64,000 bases of DNA from Aquila chrysaetos chrysaetos (lineage: Eukaryota; Chordata; Aves; Accipitriformes; Accipitridae). The notes under the pieces were generated by a model. That model was not told the DNA's origin. It saw only the letters and a list, made by a program, of their open reading frames with translations, and searched no databases. The position numbers were made by a program, and so were the translations under genes. Positions 54,301 to 64,000 of this stretch are shown here, piece by piece (positions within the stretch are counted from its first letter, which is position 1; the number at the start of each line of letters is the position of its first letter). The stretch spans positions 83,864,017 through 83,928,016 of the forward strand of contig NC_044030.1 of the NCBI RefSeq assembly GCF_900496995.4. The letters are read 5' to 3'.

Positions 54301-57300
54301 CCTAAATACTGGATTTCCTTCCCTATAATATTTGAGCTCCAAAGGCCGAGGTTTGAACATAGAAGCCGTCTCCCAAATACTTCCCAACATCCTTGGTTTT
54401 GTGTATTCCTTTTGAAGCATTGCTAACTTTTTCACCTCAATGACAACCGTGACTGTACTTCTGTAGTTTACTTACAGACTGAAAGCTATGAAGACCAGGG
54501 CTGGACTGCCTGAAGTTCATGGTTAAGGCCCCAAACTCACCAAGGTTAGTGGCGCTCTCCCGGACACGGAGGAAGACACCATAATCACGCTACGTAATGG
54601 TGACATTGCTACCACCCTCTTTTCCCCATACGAGAAGGATTTCCTCACACATGTGGAGGTACAGAGCCCAGCACAAGACAGCCGCCGCTCAAAAAGCCAC
54701 GAGGGGCTGACTTACCGAAACGCTCTGTTCATCATCTCATAGTGAAAGTGCTCCGGAGCCAGTCCTACCACCACTGCATTGGGGTCATCAGTGGCTATCC
54801 CTAGAAAATCAAAACATGACTCTGAGGGAACAGAATTTTCTTCATACTTAGCAGTACACAGTCAACAAATGCAATGAATCACTTTACAGCAAAAACGAGC
54901 ATTTTCTGACACAGACACATCACGTAGGCTAGTTTTATGTCTTTTAGAAATGAGGAAAGCGTCTGTGGAAAAGGTGGTGTTCTATCCAGACTCTGCTATC
55001 CTTCACACGAACACAACTCTGCAGGTGGATAGCCTTAACAGCAACTGCTGAACAGTGATTCTCTCACTGCCTCCACTGAAATGCAGCAGACCACACAAAT
55101 CACTTTTTTAACTGAACAACTTTCTGTTATCTGAGAATCCCATTCTCCATATATTTATCTACTTTGTAAGACAGTAAAGCAGGAAGATTAGTGAATTCCA
55201 TCCAGTTTTTCTATTCCCCCTAGTCACAGAAAACTCCACTTAGGGTATAAAGCTTGACTGTTGTTCTACGTATCAGTCTGGTTATGATGGCAAAGATGGT
55301 ATTGCAGCATGACCTAGAAGCTGTTACACTAGATTAGTTTTGGCTCTTCTGGAAGGTCTTTTTTTTTTTTTTTTTTTAACGTGGATTAGTCCCCTCGAGA
55401 ACAGCTTGCACCTCCTTTGTCCTGCACTGCTCTGGAGGAGCATGGCTGTTTTTACATGGCAGTGCCACCTCTGAACAGAACCAGCAATGGAAGCAGAGTA
55501 ACATCTACAGGAGAAACACGAGTACCAGAGAGTTTTATTTACGACAGGTTAAGTTACCAGCTGCATCCTGCACTTGCTGGGGTTTTTTTCCGCCTTCACA
55601 CAGCATATCCTCTACACCTTTACTGGGACAACTAGAGCTCCTGGGTCTCCAGAGAGTGTCATCACAGCCTGCTGGCTGACGTCTCCTGCCGCGTGTCCTT
55701 CAGTTAGCTCAGAAAGCAAAATGTACACTCAGAGATGCCATGTGGATTTGTGAAACCACCCAAAGGCATCTGGGTCCTTTAACCAAGAATGGATTACATT
55801 CATCCATCTGTGACCAACTTTATAGAGAGATGAGCCAAGAATAGTTCGATAGCAGCCATTAAGAGGAATTTAAAGCATTCTCCATTGTACTTAAATGTTT
55901 CAAGAGCAGCACCGACAGAATGCGAGCCAAACCGCTCACAGCAAAAAGAAACAGAACAATCACAAATAATGCCACCAATGTACTCTGCTGATATCTCTCT
56001 TTGCTGTCTTTTACAAAATTAGCATCAGCTACTGTAAAACTGACGGAAAGATCCCAAATACATGGAGATTAAACTGATTTAAATGCCTTCCGTGAAATAG
56101 CTGCTGTCTCTGCTGTTTCCGACCCAAGAAAGCCTTCCCGAGAACACAAATACAGAATATTGCTGGGGGCATATTTCTCTGGATCCGATGTTAGGCAGAA
56201 CAGATTATCAGGTTTCATTGCTCTCAGAGCCCACAGAGGCTTTTCTCCTGTACACTTATCTTTCTGAAGATTACTGACTAGACTATGGCACTAAAATTTA
56301 ACAGGAAATGTCTAGCTCCCAGCAAGATTAGAACCTACTTAAATTACGCAGCCACAAGGATTTCAGTTCATAAGGCAAGGGACAGGGAGCAGTGGCAAGC
56401 CATCCACATTTCTGCTGCCTTTAAATGAAAGACCAAATATACAATATATGGTTTTCAACTCTGAGTATGTTAAAAACGTGGGTATCTTCACTACTGTTGA
56501 AACAACGATGTGGTTAAGTCAAGCACCTGCCAGACACGTCCAAGTTAGAATTTATCATCTTCTACCCCTCTTACTGTCGAGGGAGGGAAATGGGAACATC
56601 TGAAAGTAAAGCAAGTTTTAACCAGGTCTTTAGAGATGACAATCTAGAGAAGTCAGGGTGATGAGCCTTCTGTCACCAATTAAGGTATCAGAGTACATGG
56701 AGTGAGACCTAGATGTTCAATACAAGATAAGTAACAATAACTACCTGGAGATTTTACATTTAATAATAATCTATTAAGGGAAAATAGCCTCCTGTGTGCA
56801 CCTACACACTGGCTTTTCAGCTCTTCACAAGCAAAACCTCTGTGCAATAGCTGAGGGAACCCTGATTTCCAACAAGTTGACACAACCTTGCTATAAAACA
56901 ACTCAGCACTGGTAAGTGCAATAAATCTCCAATGATCTAGTGAGAAGTATTACTCTTTTTTTTTTTTTTTTTTTACACTGGAAATCGATAAAAAGTATTG
57001 AGTTTTACCCAAATTGCTGACTATTTGAAGGCTCTGGCTGCCATTTCCACTACCCCTCAAGAAGCTACGACTTCAGACTGTTGAATGTTAATTTAAAAAG
57101 AAGAAAGGACCTTTATGACTCTGGAGAGTTCCACATTTCAGGTTTCATCACGGCTAGTGGTATATATATGATTGTCATTCTACAAAACAGAGCACACTAT
57201 GTTTCCTTAGTTGTTCAGTAACATCCCCCATGCTGTTTTCTGACCACCTCACCTGTGAAATCAGGCAGGGCCTTATCATCCACCAGGAGGAGAGGCCGCA

Positions 57301-60195
57301 CCTGCCTTTGCTCCAGAAGATTTCTGGCTGCTGTCAGAGACGTGAAGATCTCATTTTCTGCAATGTCAAATCCCAGTTTTGTCAGCCTCTCCAGCAGGTC
57401 TCTCTTGCACTCCTTCGTTGTATTCGTCACAAATCGAATGGTAACCGGAGCGCTGCGCAGCCTGATGAATGAAGAGCAAAGGCAAATTGGCCACAGCATC
57501 CTTCTATTTACACACGCGAACGTCTCTCTGGGACTGAAAAAAGACCGCTTGTCTAAAGGCTGCAGATGAAAAGACTGTATACATCCCAGAGTACTGGTGC
57601 CACACAAGAACCATGAGGTTTTTAACTTCTGTGGACTGGAGGACAATGTGCAACAGATGGCAAGAATTATAGCTACCAGAACAAGACCAAGTCTCCCCTG
57701 CTTTGCTTCTACCAGGAAAAGTCTGGAGGAAAATGGTGATTCCAAACTCCATCTTCACAACAGTAGCAAACACATCTATGATCAACAACAACTAGTTTGA
57801 AAAGCCTTTTAATTCAAACTAGATAATAAACCAGCCCTGTGTTCTGGATCAACAGCATCCTGAACCAAAATAAATAAACAAAAGAACCTTGTTGCTAAAT
57901 TAATATATTGAACTCCACAGGCTGGGTGAATTTCACAGCAGCTGTGGCTCATTCAGAGATGCAGGATGCTCTAGGAGACTGTGTTACCTGTGTGGCAATT
58001 TTATGTCAGCTTTTGCAGCCATTTCTCCCTTTACTGAGGAACACCAATATCACATAAAACCACATTATTGCCCTACACTGACAGTACATGCTACCAAACA
58101 ATCAAATAATTTTAAGTGACAATTTCAATGGCGTTCCCTTTAATTACTCCCCCACCATCACTTTCTCTGTTTGTTGCTATAGAAACAAACTCTGGCATCA
58201 CGACTGCATGGAGAACATCAGGATAAAGTTGGTCAACGCTGGAGACTTGCTTGCACCTGCCACTTCTTTCTCTTGTTTGTCAGATACGCTGACCCTTCAC
58301 AAGTATGAACTGGTAAAAAACTCCCCTGGTTGCTAATAAAATAAAAATTCATGTTTGGGGTTTTTTTCCTATGGACCTCAGTACTGAGAAGTAACCCTAA
58401 AAATGGAATCTATCCATTTATTCCCTATGCAAGCTGCATGCCAATCATTTCAGCTTCTCTTTAGGAAAGCCAATGACATGGATTAGCAGAAAAGAGCACA
58501 AGAAAACATTTTTTTTCAAACCTCTAAGCAAAAAGACCTGGCTCTTCCTTGCAGTGAAATGACACCTGCTCTCCATACCTGTGACAGCAGGTTGAAGCTG
58601 ACAAACAGCACCAGATTCTCTGCACCTTATCCCTTCGCTAACCCCCTCCCTTGCCAAAGCCAGGACAGGGCCTGCATAAGCACGGCTCAGTAGGAATCAA
58701 GGAGAAGAGAAGACAAAAGACAATCAGTGGCTTTGGAAAACAGTTTGTCTTCTGATTCTACAGAATCTATTTCTTCTGTCCAGTCTAACGCCTGGGGGTT
58801 TGGACGTGAGCAGCAGACAGATACAGATCTCAACAGCATCACCGCTTCATATAGATACGGATTTTTGAGAACGCTGACTCTCACCTGGCGCAAGTTCTCC
58901 CTGCATCATGAAACACCAAGCAGACATGGTCCAGTGAATTAAAAGGTAATGAATGAGTACCCAATGCTTTAGTAGTTTTTACTTCCTTGCAATTTTACAT
59001 CTTTAGGAGATAATTATTTCCACAGAATTATTTGTGAAAAGAAATGCAGAGTTTCCTAATCCCTCTGTGAACTTTTCCTCTGAGCAACAGTCTAGCTTTA
59101 TAAAAATCTAAGCAGCCAATACAACTCCAGTAAAAACTTCTCATCCTTAATTCAACCCCATTCCTCTCCCCTGATTAATTCTTACTGTCCCAGCATCTTA
59201 AGGTGTCCTCCCTCCCTCACCATGACAGCATACATCACTTTGTGTTTTTCTTCACCCATTGCAAGATGTCTTCTCCAGGAAAAGAGTCATAACACAGTAC
59301 AAAGATCCCTGGCGTGGCATATCCTATTTTGCCACTGACTCGGCCAGATTAAGTCATTTTACTATGCCTCAGTTTCTTTAGGAACCCTTTCATCAGAAGA
59401 GAAAGAGGTACTTAACTGTCCTGCTTAATAATGTGTTGAAATTCCTACAAAAGATGGGCTGTATTATCAAATGTTTCTCCAACTAAAAAACAATTGAGGT
59501 TGTTTACCTAGCAGAAAGAAACTTTAAAAATAATAAAGCAAAGCCTTGGCTGAAAGACCAAATGAAACGAGAACTCTGCAAAGGATGCCTTGCTCACCAG
59601 GCCAAGCTATTCTTTCTGTTATTCCACTCTAGCTCACCACAGCCCTAAGGGCTCAGGCATACAATCAGGGTTCTGTAGTTAAACAAAGCACCGAGGAACA
59701 GCTCAGCTGAAGTGACTTAGGTGTACATAGGGTAATTCAGATTAATTTAACTACTTTCCACTTCGGTTAAGGCTGCAATCCCGTATGAATTAGCCAAAAC
59801 ATTCTGAATATTAAGTCTTCTTCTATCTAGAAAAGACTTAGATAAGACCTCGAGAGCAACTTAGGAAAGCTGCGGGGGCTCAGGTGATACATGGCAACTT
59901 TTCAGTATTTAGGCCCTTTACTGATTTCTCTTGGTATTAATACAGGTATAAATAAAAGCAGAATTTGGCCACATATTTGCTCATTGACAACAGCGTAAAA
60001 AGGCAGAAGCTTCAGGCCCATTTACTTAAAGAAGAGTCTTTGTGCAAACAGCGCTGATATAACCTATCAGAGGAAATCTAAAAAGGTAGCTTGCCTTTTA
60101 AGAGCTTCCTGCGCGCCTGGCACAGCTGAGTCTTCAATGTGAAGTGTACCGCTGAGATCCACCAAGACAGTTTTCAGCGCACGCCGAGCTGCCAT
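48230..60195 (-). CDS. HDHD2: HDHD2, HAD-like hydrolase domain protein (whole spliced coding span, 6 exons)
   Basis: HDHD2 belongs to the haloacid-dehalogenase superfamily, near LHPP and the NagD-type phosphatases; its physiological substrate is not established to my knowledge. Six exons join in phase to 780 bases, 259 residues plus stop, the same length as human. Motif I is VLVDLSGT with the nucleophile at Asp13; the second acidic position of the usual DxD is Ser15, as in human. Motif II is FVTNT (Thr46), motif III is Lys179 in VVGKPEK, and motif IV is GDDCRDD at 203-209. The start MAARRALK aligns with human MAACRALK. One intron has a GC donor; the others are GT-AG. A non-coding first exon probably lies in the CpG island near 63 kb. 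The gene is intact and convergent with KATNAL2. Confidence 0.97.
49329..49392 (-). CDS. HDHD2: HDHD2 coding exon 5 (motif IV, second part)
   Basis: Residues 205-225 plus the first base of Gly226: [20 protein letters not shown] then T. Acceptor CCCCAG, donor GTAAGT. The intron divides the GDD acidic motif. Confidence 0.97.
49781..49997 (-). CDS. HDHD2: HDHD2 coding exon 4 (motif III)
   Basis: Last base of Arg132 and residues 133-204, from [20 protein letters not shown] to EEAVMIGD, including Lys179. Acceptor CTTTAG, donor GTACGT. Confidence 0.98.
49998..54715 (-). other. HDHD2: HDHD2 intron 3 (4.7 kb)
   Basis: No exon is recognised. An ancient repeat-like stretch lies at about 54175-54440. 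Several open frames on both strands (one of 179 codons, 54084-53545) have no recognisable domain. Confidence 0.7.
54175..54440. repeat. Possible ancient amniote interspersed repeat relic
   Basis: GGATCAGATCCATAGTTCAT followed by CTAGCCCAGCATATTGTG resembles an old amniote repeat phrase (CAGATCAGTGGTCCATCTAG, CCCAGTATCCTGT). The following AT-rich text fits the same family only loosely. Confidence 0.4.
54716..54800 (-). CDS. HDHD2: HDHD2 coding exon 3
   Basis: Two bases of Gly104, residues 105-131 and two bases of Arg132: [20 protein letters not shown] then EMMNRAF. Acceptor TTCTAG, donor GTAAGT. Confidence 0.97.
55359..55378. repeat. Poly(T) tract
   Basis: A run of about 20 T in HDHD2 intron 2. 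Confidence 0.85.
56957..56974. repeat. Poly(T) tract
   Basis: A run of about 18 T in HDHD2 intron 2. Confidence 0.85.
57253..57461 (-). CDS. HDHD2: HDHD2 coding exon 2 (motif II)
   Basis: Last base of Arg34, residues 35-103 and the first base of Gly104, from [20 protein letters not shown] to DDKALPDFT. Acceptor CATCAG, donor GTGAGG. Confidence 0.98.
58173..58186 (+). promoter_or_regulatory. X-box-like sequence in an HDHD2 intron
   Basis: GTTGCTATAGAAAC has both X-box half-sites with one central change. It is isolated within an intron, so regulatory use is doubtful. Confidence 0.3.
59320..59400 (+). repeat. Probable MIR-like SINE relic
   Basis: TGCCACTGACTCGGCCAGAT followed by TAAGTCATTTTACTATGCCT and CAGTTTCTTTAGG follows the MIR core order ending in TGCCTCAGTTTC. 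It is diverged; the call is by eye. Confidence 0.45.
59936..59990. repeat. Possible ancient amniote repeat relic
   Basis: CAGGTATAAATAAAAGCAGA then ATTTGGCC resembles an old amniote repeat phrase (CAGTGTAAATGAGAGCAGAA, TTTGGCCC). Confidence 0.4.
60095..60195 (-). CDS. HDHD2: HDHD2 coding exon 1 (start codon, motif I)
   Basis: Residues 1-33 plus two bases of Arg34: [20 protein letters not shown] then [13 protein letters not shown]. The nucleophile is Asp13. The exon must end at 60095, because the next exon resumes in phase with G-CTG-CGC and no GT lies nearby; the donor is therefore GC (AAAAG|GCAAGC). The exon itself starts a few bases upstream of the ATG (AG at 60202-60201 or 60198-60197). 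The frame stays open upstream (to 60255), but human similarity begins at this Met. Confidence 0.95.
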
Positions 60196-60203
60196 CCTTC
60201 CTT

Positions 60204-62260
60204 CCCCAGGGAAAAGACAAATAAATGAAACAACAAAAAACTGGTTAGCAGACAATGGATAATAAAAATAAGGAACTCAGTTAAGCGCCTCATTTGTGCC
60301 AAGCCCGGTATTACTCAGAACATTACTCGCAGTATTAAATGGGCCCCTTTAGACAGAGAAATAAAAGGCAGTGTTTAAAAAAAATACATAATTGATGGGG
60401 TGGTATTTTCCCAAAGACTCTATATATGGAAATCAGGTGCTATTTGGTTTTTAAGTGCCTTTATTTGTGCACGTCAAAAAATTCTCTAAACAACTAAGGC
60501 TGCTGAGAAGAGGATCATTAGGTCTGGTATTGCTGGTTCAAGGCCTCAGCAAGCACATTTTGGCAAGTCCCATTGACACCAGTGGCGCTGTTCAAGTGAA
60601 AATAAATATAATACTACTAAGCGATGATACGGTGCTCTGACTATAAAGCTCAAAATGCTCTGCAAAAGTGGATATTGTTCATTTTATTTTTGTAAGCAAG
60701 ATCTAGGGTGATCTAGCCCACAACACAATTCAGATGCCCCAACTTTTAGGCTATTCGGTGGTTGACTACCTGTGTGACAGCATGAATTTGCAGACTGTTA
60801 GCCTGGAAGCTCTTAGGGCTCACAGATATTCAGCACCCCAAAGGGTTACTCCCTCCTCTTGCAAAGCAGACAGTCAAGCAGTTTTTCTACAGCAAGCTTC
60901 TGTGTCACACAAATAGGTACATGAGACTCAGCCCAAAATAGAAGCCAGCATTCAAAGGGTAAAGGCACTGGGGAAGAAAACAGTGAGGTCATGTGCAAGT
61001 CATCTGGCTAAAAAGCTGTCTTCAGAAACTAGTACTTCTCCTTATGTGTGCTGCAAGTGCTGTATTTTGCTCCACAAGCAAGTTTGCTGAGCTATGTCTT
61101 AGCAAACGTCCAATATGGAAGCTTTTCTCCTCTCTGTTAGACAATAACGACTATCTGATCTGTCATCACTAGCAAGTCATCATGATTTTATTGTGGAGCT
61201 GTTTTGATTACAGGCAGAAGTAACATGTACATACTTTTAAAAAACAGGCAGAGTAGTCAACACCATGATTAGAACCTGCCTTAATAAATTTGATTTTCTA
61301 TCAGGACAGTTTTATCAATGAACAAGATCATGTGAACTTGATGTCTCAGGTACAAGACACGCACAGAAAACTTTGAGATTCCACTTTCATTATTCCTGCT
61401 GGTTCCCTGCACTAAGAAAAAAATATATAAATGCTTATTTTATAGTATGTCTCTTCCTACACAGGCCAAGGTTAAATGTCTATGATACAAAGCTGATAAC
61501 AGAACTCCTAAGGGAGCTTCATCAATTGCATGGGAAAAGAGGGCACCAGGTTTCTAAGACACCTTCTCTGAGTAAAATACTTAGTGCAGACAAAGTGCCT
61601 GAACAGAATGGAATTTGCATGACTCCACTTTATCTCCCATGACAAAAAAACCTCTCTTCCCTCAGGCACTTCAACTCTGGCACAGGGAATTTTGAGTGCT
61701 GAGAGAGATTAAAAAGAGGACTGAAGAAGGTGCTATTGTATAAATTCTCTAGCCAAAGACACACGACTGCAGAGCAACTGCACCGTGCCTACATAGATAG
61801 CACAGCTAAGGACAGGGACAGAATAACCTAGGTTAGCAGAAATGGGATTTTTTTCTTCTTCCTCTTTTACCCTAGGTCTCTGTTGGCTCTCCTATTCACA
61901 GTGTATTTGTTGGGGTGGTATGGAACTCATTTGCAGAACCAGTTTTCAGCACAGCTGATTTTAAGTATAAAGCTCACGGCCTAGCAAGAAAGTCCAAAAA
62001 AGCTTCAGTACCTCAGTTTTCATAATCGCAGCCCAACACATCAGGGGAACCTCACCTTTGTCCTGGCATTACAGCTACAGCAACAGGATGAAGCCATACG
62101 ATAATTCAGGCTGGTCAGGACAACGAGGGACCATCCAGTTCCACTCCCACCTGGTCTTTGGCAGTCTAAGGGACCTACATGCCGTACAGGGACGCAACAA
62201 GATGCTCACAACCTACGGGGAAAGAGGCCTTGTCCCCTTACGGGAAGGCTTGTAATGGCA
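60204..62260 (-). other. HDHD2: HDHD2 5' intron (between the putative non-coding exon and the start-codon exon)
   Basis: AT-rich sequence without a recognised exon. GC content climbs sharply from about 62,260 into the CpG island. Confidence 0.55.
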
Positions 62261-62269
62261 CAGAAGCGT

Positions 62270-63350
62270 TGGAGCCACGGAGGGGCTGCCCTCCACGGCA
62301 AAGGTGCCCGGCGCTGCCCACGCAGGCCCGGCCTCCCCCGGCTCCTCTTCCTCCTCTCCCCCAGACCCCACTGCAGGGCCACCCCACGGCAGGGCCACCC
62401 CACAGGGCCCCAGCGAAGCAGGAGCCCCTGAAGCCACTGACGAGCCCCAGGACAAGGCAGCAGAGCGGCCCGGGCCCGGGCCCGGGTCAGGCCGCGCTGA
62501 GGGGAGTGGGGCTGCGGGCCCCGGGGCCACCCACCCAGCCCCGCAGAGAGCCCACACGGCCTCCCCCGCGGGCCTGCCGTTGCCCCCTGAGGAGCCGGGG
62601 GCAGCGAGTGCCTCCCTGCTCGCTGGGGAGCCCCGGGGCCGGTCCCCTGCCCCACAACGACCTTCGAGGACGGATGCCTTTCCCTCCCTCGCCATATTGG
62701 AAAGGGCACGAGGGTACAACTAACCTCCACGCCCCCCAGCCAAGGAAATGGTACGGCCTCTTTCCGCCAGTTTAAAACGGGCAGGTGGGCCGGTCCATTC
62801 TCTGGAGAGGAGACTCTCCGAGCTCGCCCGGCTCCCCTTTCCCGTGACGCGGATGGTACCGCCCGCCCGTTCGCGCCCCAAGAAGTCGGGCGGGCGCACT
62901 CAGACGAGAGGGGAGGCCAGCGTGGCGGCAGCGGCACCCTCCCCGAGACTAACCTGCCTCCAGCCGCGCCTCCGGACTGCCCGCCGCCTCTTCGGCCCAC
63001 CCCGCGGGGTCCTCGCAGAGCCGGGGCTGCCCGACCGAGCGCCGGTTCCCGCTTAACCACCGGCGCCGCAGCCGCGGACCCACGGCGGACGCTCAGCCCT
63101 CAAGGGCCGGTGTCCCCCGCTGGGCTCCGCAAGTCGCCGACAGGCAGCGCGGCGGGCAGCCCGCGACGGGGCGGGGAGGGGACCACGGCGGCGCTGAGGG
63201 GCAGAGGGCGCGCGGCGCCTCAGAGGAAAAGGCGGGAAGCGGCCGGCTCTGCCGCCCGGAGCTGCAGGCTGAGGGGGTGTGAAGGAGGAGCTGGGGGGGG
63301 ACCCCCAGCGGGCCTAGTTATCTGGGGGTGGTACGGCTTCTGTGCGCTTC
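62270..63350 (-). promoter_or_regulatory. HDHD2: CpG island and probable promoter of HDHD2
   Basis: A strongly GC/CpG-rich block upstream of HDHD2, including tandem CCCGGG units at about 62468-62486 and a short tandem duplication (CAGGGCCACCCCAC) at about 62374-62404. On the minus strand GGAGGCAG|GTTAGT at 62954/62953 is a credible splice donor for a non-coding exon 1. The long open frames here on both strands follow from GC richness. Confidence 0.75.
62954..63060 (-). other. HDHD2: Candidate HDHD2 non-coding exon 1
   Basis: Defined only by the donor GCAG|GTTAGT at 62954/62953, the position in the CpG island and the need for an exon upstream of the AG before the ATG. The 5' boundary is a placeholder, since the transcription start cannot be read. 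Confidence 0.4.
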
Positions 63351-63359
63351 CCGGCTGAA

Positions 63360-64000
63360 GCCGGCCGGCGAGGTGGTGGTGGACGTTTGGAGGCTCAGCT
63401 TCCTCCAGCCGCTCTGTTGGAGGGGTGTAACTGTAAGGACTGCGCTTCGCCTGCGGCAGGAGCAAGCCCCGGCCTGTGGAGACCACGCTCGGGCTGTGGT
63501 GGCAGCGGAGCGGGCCATGCTCATCTGCAGGAGAGGCAACGTACAGAAAACGTGCTTAGAGGCAATCGCGTTTTAAGCTATTGCAGTTAGGATTTCATGA
63601 GAAACGAGGGCACGTCAGTGAATTAAGTATGATCGACATTCATAGTTTCAGATCGTGATGGTACATCAAAAAATCCAAGGTATATAAGATAGTACAATTC
63701 TGAATTCGTAACAGTGCAACCTAAGGTGACATGTCAGAGCTAATTAAACAGAGTTTTGAGATTCATTTATTCGTGTACAAACCCATTGCCTTCTTACTTT
63801 TCCCTCTGCCTGTCCCCATGCCCTTCAAAACAAAACCTTTAACAATACAGCTATACAGAATCGATCCCTTATTCCTGTCTGCATTTGCACTAAAAGCTCT
63901 CAGAAGCGTCCCACAAGCTTCACTTTCCCCACAGAGCCAGCCACGACCTGTACTGCCACACTGCACTGCCATGAAAGCATCTTCTGTTTACAAACCCTTA
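63360..64000. other. Probable intergenic tail
   Basis: No exon is recognised. In human the next gene is IER3IP1 on the same strand as HDHD2, so its 3' end is expected further right or at this edge. A minus-strand AATAAA lies at 63771-63766, but no upstream coding sequence is visible to confirm it. Confidence 0.4.

Larger units (their letters stand above)
54801..57252 (-). other. HDHD2: HDHD2 intron 2 (2.45 kb)
   Basis: Two poly(T) runs and otherwise unremarkable sequence. No exon is recognised. Confidence 0.7.
57462..60094 (-). other. HDHD2: HDHD2 intron 1 of the coding region (2.6 kb, GC-AG)
   Basis: It begins with GCAAGC instead of GT and ends CATCAG. It contains an X-box-like GTTGCTATAGAAAC (58173-58186), a MIR-like relic (about 59320-59400) and another old-repeat-like stretch (about 59936-59990). 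Confidence 0.75.

Noticed and set aside
60196-60255. N-terminal extension of HDHD2 from an upstream in-frame Met
   Set aside because: It runs through the polypyrimidine tract and acceptor, and the human protein starts at the Met at 60195.
62206-63060. 284-codon minus-strand open frame in the right CpG island
   Set aside because: Stop codons are rare by composition. The product is low-complexity Gly/Ala/Arg/Pro, frames are open on both strands, and it crosses the likely HDHD2 exon 1 donor.

Overview
This is vertebrate nuclear DNA, almost certainly from a bird. Coding sequence is split into short exons with GT-AG introns, promoters sit in CpG islands, and the recognisable interspersed repeats are CR1 LINEs, several still carrying the CR1 3' end. 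The gene order PIAS2 (minus), KATNAL2 (plus), HDHD2 (minus) matches the block on human chromosome 18q21. From memory, the same block is Z-linked in chicken. The species cannot be read from the window. There is no prokaryotic or viral gene cassette and no CRISPR array.

Layout. About 1-8,894 is the start of PIAS2 intron 1, so only its first coding exon (8918-8895, minus) lies in the window. Its CpG island covers about 8.3-9.4 kb. From about 9.4 to 14.2 kb no gene is recognised. A second CpG island at about 14.4-15.2 kb drives KATNAL2. All 16 coding exons of KATNAL2 can be placed between 14762 and 45604. They join in frame to 539 codons plus stop, against 538 residues in human. HDHD2 lies convergently on the minus strand: six coding exons between 60195 and 48230 give 259 codons plus stop, the same length as human. 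Its probable non-coding first exon is in a third CpG island at about 62.3-63.3 kb. The two stop codons are 2.6 kb apart. The last 0.7 kb is probably intergenic.

Function. KATNAL2 is a katanin-like AAA ATPase linked to microtubule remodelling, cilia and sperm. Its promoter fits this: four inverted CCAAT boxes at near-regular spacing, an RFX-type X-box just inside intron 1 and two NRF1-like sites. HDHD2 is a HAD-family phosphatase-like protein and PIAS2 is a SUMO E3 ligase. The three are neighbours and show no sign of forming a pathway.

I see no previously undescribed system. The points most worth checking are the KATNAL2 promoter, a GC-AG intron in HDHD2, an imperfect hairpin in KATNAL2 intron 14, and scattered relics of old amniote repeats.
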